Shown here: in pieces, positions 1-15,300 of the stretch
Layout of the letters: every line of letters begins with the position of its first letter
Numbering within the stretch: the stretch's first letter is position 1
Origin: Tubiluchus corallicola
Lineage: Eukaryota > Priapulida > Priapulimorpha > Priapulimorphida > Tubiluchidae
NCBI GenBank assembly: GCA_030141605.1
Contig: JAQGDQ010000093.1
Span: 124,001 to 188,000 of the forward strand
Direction of reading: 5' to 3'
Length of the DNA: 64,000 nucleotides
Made by a program: the position numbers and the translations under genes
The notes under the pieces: model-generated
The model's database searches: none
Seen by the model: the letters and a program-made list of their open reading frames with translations, nothing else
Told to the model about the DNA's origin: nothing

Positions 1-209
1 AAAAGAGTGTGTCAGCTCGCGCTTAATGTTACTGAGTAACTCACAGCAGTTCTTGTTGAGTTACTTGGCGAGAAAACGTGCTAGTGTGAACATGCCATTA
101 GAAGCAGCATGCCAGTACAAACTTACCGAACAGCACAAATTATTAAGCTGAATATAACAAAGCTGCTCCACATGGGAAGGCGGGGGCTGGAGGTTTAAGC
201 ATTACATAC

Positions 210-308
210 CTCCACAGTCCTGTTCAAGCATCCACACTCCACTATATTAGCCAGCTCGTCCATGAACAAAGCAAAAATTTCTGGAAAGCTTTCACATCCT
301 TGCCGTGC
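210..308 (-). CDS. FANCD2: FANCD2 exon 17 (last in window)
   Basis: 99 bp, residues 615-647, with FPEIFALFMDELANIVE matching ASALYYDEFANLIQ. Acceptor TTTTAG, donor GGAG|GTATGT. The gene continues beyond base 1 with the rest of the C-terminal half. Confidence 0.85.
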
Positions 309-3300
309 CTAAAACGTAAAATACACACATCCCTTACTAGGCGAAATTGTTGATGTGGTCATGAGAAATGAGCCTAAATGAGCCTAAAGCGTATGATGCA
401 TCAAAGTATTCAATATCTGGCTTCCAGCATTCAGTTCCTGGCATTCAGTAAGTTAACAACAAAACATCTGGCGTCAAACCTCCATTTTTGCAATACTTTC
501 TTTTTTTATTGATTTGTATAATAATTTGCAGGCCTGCCCATCATTGGCTAGTTGAAGAACAGACGCTGAACGCTAGACCATCAAAAACAGGGAGAGTTTC
601 CAGAGTGTGGCTGTGAACATCTGCAGCAAAAGTATTTGGTTTCATCACCCATTGACAATATATAATATTAATAAAAATAATGTTTAATACCTTCTAATTT
701 AAAGTTGGCATTTGCATTAACAATTAACATAAGCTCCAAAGAGCTTTTTGCCGGCTGTAAATAACAATTGTTCACCTACATAAGAAAGCCTATTATTACC
801 TCACTTTTACCCTAAATATCACGCGCCAGGCAGGGCAACGGCAGGTACCATTTTTAAAATCTTTGGTATAACCCAGTTGCTGAACTGAACTCACGATCTC
901 ACAGATGGAAAGCGGATGTGTTACCACTAGACTAAGCCGTCTGGTCATTCTTTTTTCCTTTCACACACTGGACATAGACGCCAGACACTTTGGTGTATCA
1001 TATACTTCACAAGTTAACAAGAGAGACTACAAGAAATTCCTCGTGAAATTCAAATCACAAATGTAGACAATAATATTAATGTGATGTGGGCTTGCATAGG
1101 AAAATCGTCCGTAAGTCTGCAATTAAGCAGTCTGCAATAGCCACCCAAGTGACCTAGCTACCAGGGGTAGTAATTTACGAGGTCAAAATGCGATTTTGTA
1201 GAACATCAAATTAAATTAAAAATGCAAAAGACAAGTGAATTTTAACTCTTCATCATCAGCCTAGTTTATGAATGTAAACAAATAATGTGCACGGCTGTTA
1301 GGCTAGTGATTCCCCACATTACCATATTGGACCATCACAGATACAATCTACACGAGTTCAGGGAGTCATGACTGAAAAGACTGAGAATCATTAGGAATAA
1401 GTGAAAGATGTACACAGCGGTCTGCTGCAAGGTGTGAAAATGTTAATAAGTTCAAGTTCTAAACATGTGCATACTTGATCAAGCAATGAAGATACAGTTT
1501 TCAACTGCTGAGCGGACATCTGCGATGTGTTGTTACTTCCAGACTTGGCTTTGCCTCTGAAACAAAGACATGTACAAATATAAAGTTCAAAATGATTATT
1601 AGTTACTAAACAAAATAAGTGGCCTATTACATGCAAATCGTTGCAAACCAGGCAAATAAGCCAACTAGATATAGATCCACTCGAGCAGATGGATCAATTT
1701 GTGCTGTCTGGTAAAAATAATTCTTATACTAACCCTTTCACTACGTGGTTGCTTTTTAACTGTGCCACATTGACTTTTGCACATTTGACAATAATTTCTT
1801 GTGGTGTGTTACCAAAACAGAATCTTGTAAATAAACAAATAATTGTTCGTTATTAAGTAGTAATATTAACTATTAGTTTTATTTTTACACATGCACACAC
1901 ACATACGAGCACACATACATGAATTCACGCACACGCACACACGTGCACACAATCATTAATAAGCATGTACTTATATTTAGTTTTCACAACAGACACAATA
2001 TTAATCCATAATATGCAATCTTTTTATAAGAATGCAGAACAGTCAACTAAACATAAGTTTCATCAACGATCTACAAGTGATTTTGAATGGGAATATACCA
2101 TACAGTACCATATCATACAATACAGATGCTGACTGGCTGCTTAGTGATACCTGTTGCAAGGCAACCACTATCCCACGGCTGTTGAACTTTTCTACAATGT
2201 TTTGCATGTCTGTAGCAGTGAAATAAACAGACCTGGGTAACTGCGCTTAGTGCTGAGCTTGAGCGGCAGTCTACCACCTTCTGTCCCTTGCATGAAAAAA
2301 ATAGGCGGCAGTGTGTCGCCTTTCGTAGTGAAAGGGTTAAATGCAGCAAAAATGAAACATGTCTTGTAGCAGAATAGCCACACACTAACTGTCTTACTTT
2401 GGCTTTAATGGAATTTTTAATTTATACACGAAACAAATTCCATCCTCAACCTTAGCTTTTTTTCAGAAAATGTACCTACAGAATACTCTTTCAAATCAAG
2501 ATAATCTGTAAACATCGTACCTGTCATAAGCCAGACTTTTGATGACCATGATCGCACCTATCACCCCCATTCTTTTGTACCTGTAATGCAAAACATGAAA
2601 ATAAACATTTAGAAATCCGAAATTTGTGCAATCACATGACACCTAGAGACAACCTCTGGAGTAGAAGGACCTTACTTGAGGTGAAACACTCAAGTTGACA
2701 AAAATGATCCATAATTTTTTATGTATTTCTGTTTCCGTCTAATCGCCCAGCTCATTTTTTTTTATCGCGCACCCGGCCGGGAATTTTATTTTATTTTTTT
2801 TGTAAAAATTTGAAGCATTACTGCTAACCAGTAGAAAATGAAGAAAAACTTTGATTTCAACTAATTTTAAACATTTCACAATTCAGCTTTAAACAAGAAT
2901 TTAAAAAAAATTCCTCCTTCCCTACTGACACAATTTGAGCTCATGAGGTAAGACAGAAACAAATTTCTTTGTGGCCGGCCTCAACTGTCACACTCTTAAC
3001 TCAAAAGCGTTACAATAATGTGAATCTTAAGGACTAGATGGCGCCACGAAGCAATGTCCTGAAGAAGCCACAATATTTGTGTGACTATTAGCAGAAATGG
3101 GAAGATTTTGTTGCCGGCAATGCAGAAACAACGACTGTTTTTCCAGAAACATTTGCATCGCCAAACTTGCACGCCGAAGAACAAGAAAAATGAACTAGGT
3201 AAGGTTCTATAACTAGCATTCGTTCCTGTTAATCAATGAGTTTAATCAAAGAATCAGATAATGAAGATGAGCAACATTTTTAATGAAATTAGATAAATAT

Positions 3301-6300
3301 GAAATTGACAGAAGGATAGCTTTCACTAAAATCTCAAGCATATGTCCCGATTTTACTAATATGAATAATGTTGACAAATATTTGTTTTTGGCAAGGAGCA
3401 AAGATCTAGAAATACTAACATTGTTTGTAACCTAATAAATAAATGTTTTGTAAATAGAAAGTAGCTATAGAATTTTGTATTTTCTGGATTGTTAACTTTG
3501 TTATCAATTTTAGTGTGTTGAATGTGTATGTGAAGCTGATGACGTACATCAGTGTTTGATGTTTTTTTTTGTTTGGTGATGGTCTACGTACCAGCTTGTT
3601 CATACGTTTATTTTGTCTGGTATTTTGTAATTAACGACTGTATAATTTTGTTAATGTACTTTCACCCAATAAAATATAAATGATTACAGCATTATTCAAC
3701 CGGTGTATTTTTAGGCAAGTAATCGCATTTTATGCACAAAATATGGATAAGAATGTCCTCACTAATGGATTACATGACACACAAACCCTAAACAAAATCT
3801 TGCATACTTGAGTTCGTTATTGAACAGCTGCTTCCGCAAGATGATATGAAGATCATTCTCCACTTGACCGCCATTCTCTGGGTTACGAAAAGCGAGAATG
3901 CTGAGCACCGTGTAGAGTTTCTTTATCTGAACGATGGTCAAGTTGTCCACGTAGTCCAGCAAACTCTGTAATGTCGAAAATGGAATGTGTTTAATTAATA
4001 ATATCTGATATTCTCTTTATTTTAGATAATGTTTAAATAGCTGAGTAGTCACCGGGTGGCTGAGCAAATAAGGTTAAACAATGCAAAGTCTGCTAGGTGG
4101 ATGGATAGATGAAGATGGAGAAAATACCTTCTAGAGAGTTTCACCTGCCATCCATAACACCCTAAGCTAATTAACCTGTTGAGGGATGATGTAAATGCTG
4201 AATATGGCCAAGACACTCCTGCTAGTTCAGTGCCTCTGCTACATTCAAATTGCACCACAGACATTTACATAAGTTGCAGTCCTACCGTCAAGTATTGCAC
4301 ACTAGATTGTGCAGATTTTGTAAAAAAACTAACATGTGTGCTTGGATAGCAAAAATGTCCATAAGTACGCAATTAAGTTTTTTTAGTTATTCACATATCC
4401 TGAATCTTCATTTCATGAGGATCATTTCGATACCAACTCATTGCTCTAAGCTGAGATAATCTGCATTGAAGTTGAGGTGCACTGAAAAACATAACCTTGA
4501 GAAAATTACTGTTAAAGTTTGCCATTGTTTTTTATATAAAAACGCTTAGCAACCATACAAATGTTGATTGCTACGGACTTTACAAGTGTTCTTTGAAATT
4601 ATGTTTAAATCCAGTAGACGGCTCTTATTGACGAAGATCTGGACTTTGCAACAGAAAAAACCGCAAGCAAAATGACTGCTTCTACGAGATAGTATCAGAG
4701 TTTCACGATTGCGTTACAAGTTGTTGGCCACAGAAGCAGGTACAGGGGTTATAAAGTTTAGTATTTCTTAAACATTTTCTTGACGATTTGATGCTAGAAT
4801 ATAATTGTCCATATATTTCGCGCTTGTTTCCAAAAAAGTGACATTTGACCAAATTTTTGGTGCATTCTACTCTGAAACATTCTATTTTAGCAAAATGTTT
4901 AATGAGGGTTTTAGAATTTTGCCTTTAAGCTAATGAAACTTGTCTGGCACCATCAACTAAACATGTAGACGTAATTTTTTTGGCTGCAGCATTACCGCTA
5001 TAAAAACTGGAAACCGGTTTGTCTTTTCAAAATGGTTTTCACTCAGGTCACACAGTAAATCAAGAGACGAATCGATTTCAGTGAAAGAGCCGCTTCCTAT
5101 ATGGGTTACCAGAGATCCGATGATTTCCTGAAAATAAAAGAGCATTGAAGGCAACTTCGTAGAGAGGAGAACCATCATAGCAACTGTCACTGGCATGAAG
5201 GTTAGATACCTAGGTACAATAAGTCCTCACTTAATGACGCTAATGTGTTCCAACAAAATGCGACGTTAAGCGAAACGTCGTTAAACGAAGAGTTTCATAG
5301 AAAGTAATGTAAAAATGTCCAAAGGCAAAAGTCAATGCTGCTTAAATCATATGAGTTTTACTCATATTTCTACTGATTAATGTGTTTCTTTTTGCCTGAA
5401 ACCAACTATATATTTTACTTACTAATACTTAGCTACAGCAGTTTCTCTTTTGTTAATGTTCAAGTCTAGTCAGCCTTGAACAATAAACACTGCCGAGTGA
5501 AACCCTGCAGCAAACTTTGGGAATTTTACCTACATACTTAATCTGGTTGCTGCAGCAACAGGTTGCAGGCAAAATTTCTCGCTGGTCACTTGATACACAA
5601 ACCGCTAGTAATACAGTGATAGAGTCAGCAGTCAGTCGGGAAGCAAAAACATGTATAAGAATTACGCTGTTTACATTACTAGTGCGTTTTTAGAACAGAA
5701 TAACGCAATAGATGCTGTTTTAATGCATCAAATTTGCTAAATATTTTGTCAATCAAATAAAAATTTGCTTTGAGCAAAGTAAAAAAATCGTCGTTAAAGT
5801 GAAACGTGCGTCTTTAAGTGAAAAAAGGTTTCAAATGATCCGAGTTGTTAAAACAAAACGTCGTTAAATGGGGAATCGTTTAGTGAGGCTTACTGTATTT
5901 CCTTGGTCTAATGAATGCAAAATAGTAGCCCTAAACTGAGTGCAAGTGGCTTGTAAATAACAAGTGATTATTCATTTTTGCTTATTTTGATGCACAAATT
6001 TGCCAGATTACATTCAAAATCAATTGAGTGCAGCAAGCCTGCATTACCAAAAAATACAAAAGTGGATAAAGAAATTTGCAAAGAATCTGTATTTTTTAAC
6101 ACACAGCATCTAAGATTTTTCGTATACTACCTCATTTTCAACTTTGATAAAAAGTACACATTTTAACACAATTAATACTGCAAAAGTGTTTCTGTTAATT
6201 AAATAATAGATTAAAAACTTAATTAACGGCGGGCGAGCCCAACTGTTGATGACATCACAAACGAACATAATTTTCAACAGCACAAATATTGCACGAGCGC

Positions 6301-9300
6301 GTAGCACGTGTTTGCGAAAACGAAAATTGAAGTACAGTGCTACTGTAAGATACTCAGTGTGTTGTAGTAAAACTAGGCAAGTTTAAAGATAAAAATTCAA
6401 ATTTCAAATTTACCGCTGTGCTCACGCATGAGCTTTAAAACGTGTGTAGTTCGTCATAAACTAACACATCTGAATTGAGAAGTACAATACCTGTTTTTGT
6501 GTAATGCGTTTCCGAAATGCAGGCACTAATGCCAGTCTAACTGGCAAATGGCAAAATGTATGTAACAGCAAGGAACTAGTGGAGCGAATGTGAAATTGTT
6601 TGTGTGTTAAGAATTGTTTCACGTAAGTCATTTTTGAAAAAAATAGTATGTTTCTTTTCAACATTTTAAAAAGTAGATTGTTTTGACTTACAGTTTAAGA
6701 TTGGGTCCGGTTTTGCTTTAATCTTCTTGAATTAAGGGGGCTATAGTTTTCAAGGAGACAATTTCTCGGCAGAAAAATTCCACAGATAAAAGCCCCGGGA
6801 AAAACGGGATTTATAAGCAGTTGATATGCTTTAAACACTCTTGCATCTTACCTGCTGACAATAGGTATCGAAACACAGAAAAGCTTGTTTGTACATGCTG
6901 TATGCAAAATGGCTGACCATCGGCTCCGTGGAGCGAAAGAGTGCCACTGCTAGAGTAAGAATAGAGGAAAAATATTCCCGCGCGACCTGCAATTAAAGCA
7001 TTAATTAGTGTGTAACAGCGCAGGTAGAGTTTTAACTCAGGAACCAGTTTGCCTGTGTTAACCAACACCAGCTCTGACTAAACTATAGCGTTCAGTGGTT
7101 AAACTATATGAAATTATATACTAGAACATATAGTGGAGGGGAGTCCTGTCAAAGTTTCTGGTTTCTTGTCAAAAATTGGATGCAGCTAACCTGAGCATGA
7201 TCATTGTTTTCTTATTTTATGTTTTCTTTTGACTTATTCTTTCCTTCTGGTTTTATTCTACTAACTGCACCATAGCGTTTCTTTATTCTCCTCCTATCTC
7301 ATCATCTTCATTCTTCATTCTTTATTTCACATTTCATGGTGGCTTAACAAGGTCCCCTTCACAGCTACCGTGCAGCAAATTCAACGCTTTAATAAAATAT
7401 GTTTAAGAAGTCAAAATTTATTTTTTTGTTGTTTTTTTCAAATAAACAAAAAAAGTTGTACAAGCATAAGTTATACTATTGTATTTTGTTTGCTGGTGAA
7501 ATAAACTGAATTTATATTTGAATTTGAGTTTGAAAGAACTTTTCATACAAAGTTATATGAGATACCATATAATATCATTTAATATATAATATAGTATATT
7601 ATACCATATAATATAGTTTCCTACTATCAAGTATTGCACACTAGATTGAGCAAATTGCATAAAAAACTAATATATGTGCTTGCATAGCAAAAATGTCCAT
7701 AAGCCGGTAATTAAGGTTTACTAGTTATTCATATCCCGAATCTCCATTTCAAGAGGATCATTTTACACCAAGTTCATCACTCTATGTTATTTCTAAGCTG
7801 AGATAATCCACATTGAAGTTGAGGTACAGGCTACGCACTGAAAAACAATCTTGAGAAAATCGCCGTTAAAGTTAGTCATTGTTTTTGTCGTGTTTCTACA
7901 AAACACTTAGCAACCGCACAAATGTTGATTGCTATGGACTTTGCAAGAGATTGAAGTTATATTTAAATCCAATAGATGGCTCTTCCTGACGAAAATTTGG
8001 GCTTGGCAACAGAAAAAACCTGAAGCAAAATGATTGCCTCCACGAGTTACTATCAGAGTTCGAAAATGCGAGTTTTTTTGCAATTGCAGTGCTAGTTTCT
8101 AGCCAAAAAATTGGTAACATAAAATTGACATTTGACCAATTTTTTGGTGCATTCTTCTTTGAAGCAACATAATGTAGTTTTAACTATGCTAACTTATGGT
8201 CGGTTTCTGTTTACAAGCACACATATTACTTACTATTATGCTTACCTCTTTTAAAGACTTATGTAATTCGAAAAAGAAAATTCTCAATAATTTAAAGTGT
8301 TCATACCATCTGGCAAAATGTCATTTTTTCACTATCCCAGTGTGCACCACTGGCTCACCAAAAACACGTTATTAGTCTTACTGACAATATAAAGCAATTT
8401 AAACTTTTGCTTAGTTAGTGATGTGTGTGCTACACGAATGCTCAGAATTTTTTCCAAACTTTATGCAATGTTATCTAGACTTGTTTTAGATGACTTAATG
8501 TTAAAATGGCTGCACCTAACGGTCATCGTGGGTGTTCAAATTTTCTAGTTTCATACTGCATTAGTGTTAATACAAGTTTTGTATAAAATAAGACAGCATG
8601 TAAGTGATACAAGATTTACTGACGAATTTTCAAGCTTTATTTATTAAGAGTGTTTTCTTGTGCTTTAAGACTATATTTTTCTTTCTAAACATTTAAATGA
8701 TCAGAATTTTTTCAATTGCATATTTCAAACAGGTAAGCGTAGCAGTAAGTAATATAACTTTGTATGAAAAGTTCATTGGGATATACTTTAAAAATTCCCT
8801 TTTCAGCTTTGTGCCTAATCACGGTAGAAGTACTAAATATGGGACGAAATTATAGGCATCGTTATTGCATTAAAAATGTATGAAAAGTAATAAACATGAG
8901 AAAATAAATATTTACACCAACGTTACTGTAAAAATCACTTTTGAAGTTGTTATTGAGTTACTTTGAAATGCTTGAGTTTAGACACACACAGAAAATCATG
9001 GATAAGAACCAAACAGTTACAATAAATCTTTGCATTTTACACGATGGAAAAGTGTTTATCTTACTACAGAAACATGAGTAGAAAAACTGCTGCATTGAAC
9101 ATTTAGCAAAACTAGAATCAAAACCAGTCAGTAAAACCTGTTTCACAGCCTGAATTCAGGTATTGAACTTATATTATGCAACTTGCACAGGCTTCACAAT
9201 AACCATTAGTTTAAAATAGGGAGAGGACCAGTATGTATGCAGTCACTGGACCATACAATTATACTGAAGGTAAGTCAGTTAGTAGAATGTAACAAGATTA

Positions 9301-12300
9301 GCATCTAGATGGCAGCACCTTGCTACACTATACAACTATCAACTTCCACTGTTACATTAGACTATATACATAAAAGGTGATGAACGTGGAAATTCACTAT
9401 TTGCATGAACATTACATTAAAAATCTTTGCCCAAATCTTTCACATATTAAACAAGCTACAACGTCGATGTAACACAAAGCAAGTCAACATTGTAAAAGCT
9501 GAAAATTAGACTATGTATTGATTTGTGCTGTCCTCTAGTTTGCATAAGCAGCAGTCAGTGAAAAATACGTCAGTTTCCAATTAACCTTATGTAGGCATAC
9601 AGCAGTACAATAGCTGCTCGCTCAAGCGGAAAGGTTGCGCGAACGAAAGGCATGGCGATTCTGTGCTCCATCACTCTCTTTTACAAAGTCAATAATTTGT
9701 TTTTTGTGCTTCTCTGAGTTGAATGAATAGAGTGTAACAGAAACAACTGCACTAACTGGCACCTGCGATTGGGATGCCAGACTGTTTGTTGTTTACCTTG
9801 TTGCTGCATGGTGAAAGTCAAAGAAATAATCGAATGTTCTTTTGCGACTATCATTTAAGCTCAGCAAGAAAAGCAAACATCACAAGTTTTTCGTCTATGG
9901 CCGACTGAGGAAGGTTAAACAGATTGATTTAAACTAATTATGCTAGCCTTTTGCGGTGAGTTCAGACTAGAAAGTTTTTCACTCAAGTGTGAACGACTTG
10001 GCAAGTTCTTACTCAAGTTCTCTCTGAGAGTAAACTCGCAGGTGTGAATGACTTGACAAGATCTTACTCAAATTATCTCTGAGAGTAAACTTGCAGATGT
10101 GAACGACTTGGCAAGTTCTCTCGCGTGTGAATGACTTGGCAAGTTCTTTCTGAGAATAAACCGCAAACGTGAACGACTTGGCAAGTTCTCTCGCATGTGA
10201 ACAACTTGGCAAGTTCTTACTCAAGTACTTTCTGAGAGTAAACTTGCAGGTGTGAACGACTCGGCAAGTTCTCTTGCGTGTGAACGACTTGGCAAGTTCT
10301 CTCGCAAGTTATTGCACACTCTCAGAGAGTTGCTGATACTTAAGTTGCGCAAGAACTTGTGAGAGAACTCTCTAGGCTAAACGCGCCGTTACTTTGGGAT
10401 TACAGTTACAATGACGACATGCTAGCTTTGTATTTCGATTATACTTGCTAGCCACCACCCAAAGCAAAATGTCTCAAAGGAAAACCGGATGATTGTGTAA
10501 ACATACGTTCAGAGAATGCTCTAAAATATTGAAAACTGCAATAGCTCATTTTAAATTAAATCTTAGATTAAATAATAATTACCTCGGATACTCAAATTTC
10601 GTTAATTTTTCAAAGCTACGCACGGTACCGCCTTCTATTTGTAGGCCACTCGAATGTGACAAAAAGGCGCCGCTAGCCCATTTTTCGTGACATCATGCGT
10701 TTAAGCAGTACTGCAGCACCTATGCAAATGTGCTTGACGCGCAAGGGATGCCTACCATCACACAAACTGTGGTTAGCTTCTGGCATAAGCAATAGCTGCA
10801 TTCGGTTGCCGTTAATTAACATTCTAAGCTAATTATTCAAATGTAAGGAACAATTGTTAACTTTTATAGGCAAGAAAATGTATATTTTGGACAGTAAATT
10901 AAAACAAGATTGAGTCTAAATAATTGTCCCGTTTTCCTTTAATTTTCCAAGCAGGCTGTGAAGGAGCTTCTAAATCCAATATTTTTCCAGTTAAATACAA
11001 GAATGCAGCTTTGATAATGATGATGACAGGAGAACTTCAAAAAACTCGTTAAGTTTGCGTGCCGCAACTTGTGAGCACTGTGGCAGAAATCACTTTTTTG
11101 ACACTCATACCACTTTAATGCCATTTCGAAAAACATTTGTATCATTTGCTAGGCAACAGATGGTACAGAGAGTCGAAAATCGTTAAAGAAAACCGAAATC
11201 AAAGTCGCGTTTGTGAAAAAATGACAGGAGAAAACGGGACAGAAAATGTTGACGTTAATTCGTCCAAGGAAAATATGGATTTAAATTCATCCATCTTTCA
11301 ACCACTAGAGTACCCCAAGACAATATCCACCGTGATGACAATCATTGGTGTAGCGCTGTGCACTGCAGCAATTGTTTCAAACCTTGCCATCATTGTTGCC
11401 ATGGTGAAGTACGGTCGCCGCAAAGATGTCGGAAACAACATTGCAACGTTGCTGGCGGTGACCAATTTGTTAGTCGGTATCAACGAGATCATCTGGGAGG
11501 CAACTCATCACACGAAGGTGTGGTTGGGGGTATGCGTCGGACGGATCATATACCAGACATTGACAATGATGAGTTTCGTCGTAATGTGTGGACTTGCGGC
11601 GGAGCGATACGTAGCAGTGGTGCACCCGATTTGGCACAGAAATTCGCTAAATATGCAGAAAGTGCTGGCATCTGCTGTCATAATGGGAATTTACTCGACG
11701 TGCGCTTGCGTTCCGACTGTGGTCGAGCTATCACTCGGTCAAAAGTGTGTATACCCCTATCACAAAGTATATGGCAAAGTTATGTACTTGGGCATGATAT
11801 TTTTGCCATTTGCTTTAGTAACACTAGCTTACGTAAGGATAGCGAAACGGCTGTCCAAACGGCTAAACCGACACGATGCGGGCACCGGCGAAAGCGCGAA
11901 AGTTACGCGGGCCGTAGGAAAAATCCTGGTGGTGTTTTTCTGCATGTGGGTGGTGGCGTTAGTGTTCTATTACGTCAGCTGGAATTGTCGTCATTGTGTT
12001 GGAGACTGGCTGATATGGCTAGCAGCTAACATCCTATACATAAACACGCTGCTCAATCCGATAATGTATGTGAACAGTTCAGAAGCGAACAAGAAAGCGA
12101 TGAAAAGACTAATGCGGAAGGTCAAACGAACTAATCAGGTCACAAGCAGAGATGCCGGACAGAGTTACTCTGTGTCGGTGTTTAAAATCTAGCTGCTGAT
12201 TCACTGACACTTTAGCCGTTTCAACAACACCTCTGGCTTTGTTTGTTGTAAGTAAAGAAAAATATAAATGGTTATAATCTGTGTCCGTAGTATGGAAACT

Positions 12301-15300
12301 TTTTAACAGTCGAGATTTTGTCCCATTCTTCCGATACCTGTAAAAGTGATGTCCAGCAAACTGAGATTATGAGTGTATTTCCTTACACAATAAACACCCT
12401 CCACTTTCATAAAGCTAAAAAATTCGTCTTGAAATTTTGTATCACCTACATATTGCCTTATTGCGCACAGAGCTTGTATTAGCAGTAACTGTGTATAAAA
12501 CTTGAAACTTAACTCCCATTCTCACCATTAGGTGCAGCCATTTTAACGATAGATCGTTTGAAAAAATAATCAGAGCATTTGAAGCGCACATATCGCTAAC
12601 CAAGCAAAAATATAGATTACGGGGTCTCGTCAATAAGATTAGAAATACATTTTTTAGTGAATCAGTGGTGCACACTGGGAAGGCAAGTCAGTAATATTTT
12701 ACCGCAAACATTTTAAACTACTAAGAATTTTCTTTTCTAGTTACACAAGTCTTTCGAGCAAGTAAACGTAATGCCAAGTCATACAGATTTGTATGGATTG
12801 TTTTTATGACATTGTTTAACATTGTCATTTCTTCCCCTTTAATGTTTCATTCACAACTTCAAACAAACAGTTCCAGGAAAATGCGACGTTAAGTGAAACA
12901 TCATTAATGGAAGTCAAGACTTCCACAGAAAGAAACGTAAAAGAACTGAGATACATTCCAGAGGTAAAAATCAATGCTGCTTAAATCATATAGATTAAGG
13001 GTTTTTAGAGTTTTAGTCAAGTTTCTACTGATTACCTAAATGTGAAGATTGTCTGAAAGCTGCATAACTGTAGCTACACTTGATTTTAGATAGATTTAGA
13101 TTAGATTTATTTATTCATCCATTTAGCACAGTACAAAAATAAAAGTTATAAAATTACTAATTAACAGTGCATTAAAATGCTATGAGCGCAGCAGAAGAAA
13201 TCAACACGGATAAAACTTAATAAATTATATTAACAACAACTAAAAAAAAATAGGTTAAAGGAAGCGAAGAAAACAGATGCGAGAAAATGATAATGACGAT
13301 GTTGATGATAATGATGACAACGATGGTGATATTAATGCTGATGACAATGGTAATCGTGATTACAATGATAATAAATAGATGCTAATCGAGATAATGCGCC
13401 AGGTTTGATGATATAAACCAAGTTAGCCTTTTTTTGCAGTGCTACGAAAATTGTGTTAAAATATTGAACTATATAAAAAATATAAATATGTGTTATTTTC
13501 AATTACATGTGTTAATTTCAATTACAATTGAAAGGTTTTTCACCAGTGTGAGTTCTCACATGTGCTCTTAGAGTCGCCGGGGGCTTAAAACTCATATCAC
13601 ACAAGCAGCACTTTAATGGTTTCTCATTTGTGTGTGTTTTTAAGTGATTTCTTAATTTTTTAAGTGATTCCACATTCAGTGCGCTTAAATGGCTTTTCTC
13701 AGGTGTGAGTTCTTACGTGAGATTTTAAGATGGAAGACGATGTGAATAGTAAGTGACAATAACCGCATTCATGCCGTCTTGTGGTGGCAGCAAACATACG
13801 CATTCTGGGAGACATCATTTCATATGGTGCTTCTGCTAAACTAGACATTTCAATATTGTCTGCTTTACCGTAGTCGACTTTAAACCCAGAAGATTCTGAA
13901 ACTACCTATATATCTACCAAATATAGCATGGAAAAATGTCCATTGAAAAAATGTTAAACATTACTGCTAATCACTGGGAAAAAACAAACTTTGATTTTAA
14001 CTAATATTAAATATTCCACTATTCAGTTTTACACATTCACAAAGTCTTATCCTCCCTTCCTACTGGCATCTTTTGAGCTCATTAGGCAAGGCAGAAATAT
14101 TTTTTGTGGCCAGCTTTAAGTAAATTAGTTACACGAATACAACAATAGTTTTTTTTACCAACTACATTTTGATAATAAATGGCCTATCTACATTTCATGA
14201 AGATAAAGTTAGCACATGAAATGGCAGACATATTTACTCAAAACTACATCATAAATTAAATGTTTACAAGATTACATGATATAACAAATAATAATAATGG
14301 GCTATACCTAGTTACGTGGACCTTAGTGTATGTATACCTATATATCTATATACCTAGCTAGCAGTTGCTCTTTGCTTAACTTTTAAGTGTAGGCAGTGGT
14401 TAAACAATAAACACTGCAGCAGAGTCAAAACCAAGCGCTGGGTGACCTTGGGAATTTTATCTAGTCTACTTGCTATGCAGATTCCTGGTGACCTTCGGTC
14501 TTTTCACCACCCCGTCTCTTTTCCATCTTTATTTTAGTTTTTGCTTTTGTTTAATTCTCGAACATGTCAGAATCAACACACTTTTACACAACACGTAAAA
14601 ATCAGCATACTATTACACATAGGACGTAAAGAATATTCCTTATTTCTGAACGGCTGGTGCGTTCAATAAAAGTAAACGAAAACAATAAGCTGAAAAAACA
14701 ACAAAAGCAAATAAGGCACACCCTGGACAACGCAGAATTTCCTGCTAGCCAATAAGAGATCCATTTGTAGTGAAAAACTAGCCACTGCCCATGGAATACA
14801 GACACCATACAAACAGAAAAACTCTTTGTCAGCATCAAAGAAATTACTTTATTGATTGCATGCAAAAAAAACGAAACTTGCCTGACTCTTCAGGTGCACC
14901 AGAAATGAGTATTGATTAACCAAATTGAACGTAAATGCATGAACACAATAGACAGTAATCAAATCACGATGGAGAAGGAAATTTCTACGACTAAAAGCTA
15001 AAATCGTGCATGCTCGGCTACAGAAAATCGGAAAATCAACCGAAAGTGAAGAGAATAATTTTCGCGCACGAAACATCAAACTCTTGTTTGACAAGCTTAA
15101 AGAAATTGTGCATTACTTCTGGGAAGCCGCAAGCAGATGGAATTAGAGATTTTAAAATTTTCGTTACACCTCGTAACTAAGGCTGTTACGTTTACATGTG
15201 TAAACAAATGCGTTTCACTTAGTCCTTTTAAACGTTCACTGATTTCTGTAAATGATAAATGGTTTCCCTTCAGTTTACTTCTGAAATGATATCACAATAG

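Noticed and set aside
6811-7068. 85-codon minus-strand open frame
   Set aside because: It overlaps FANCD2 exon 12 in the wrong phase; the conserved FDTYCQQ frame is different.
11137-11220. Upstream 28-codon extension of the GPCR
   Set aside because: It begins at TTG, has no ATG, and the N-tail from 11221 already looks complete.
11358-12029. 223-codon plus-strand open frame
   Set aside because: An out-of-frame shadow of the GPCR with no domain pattern.
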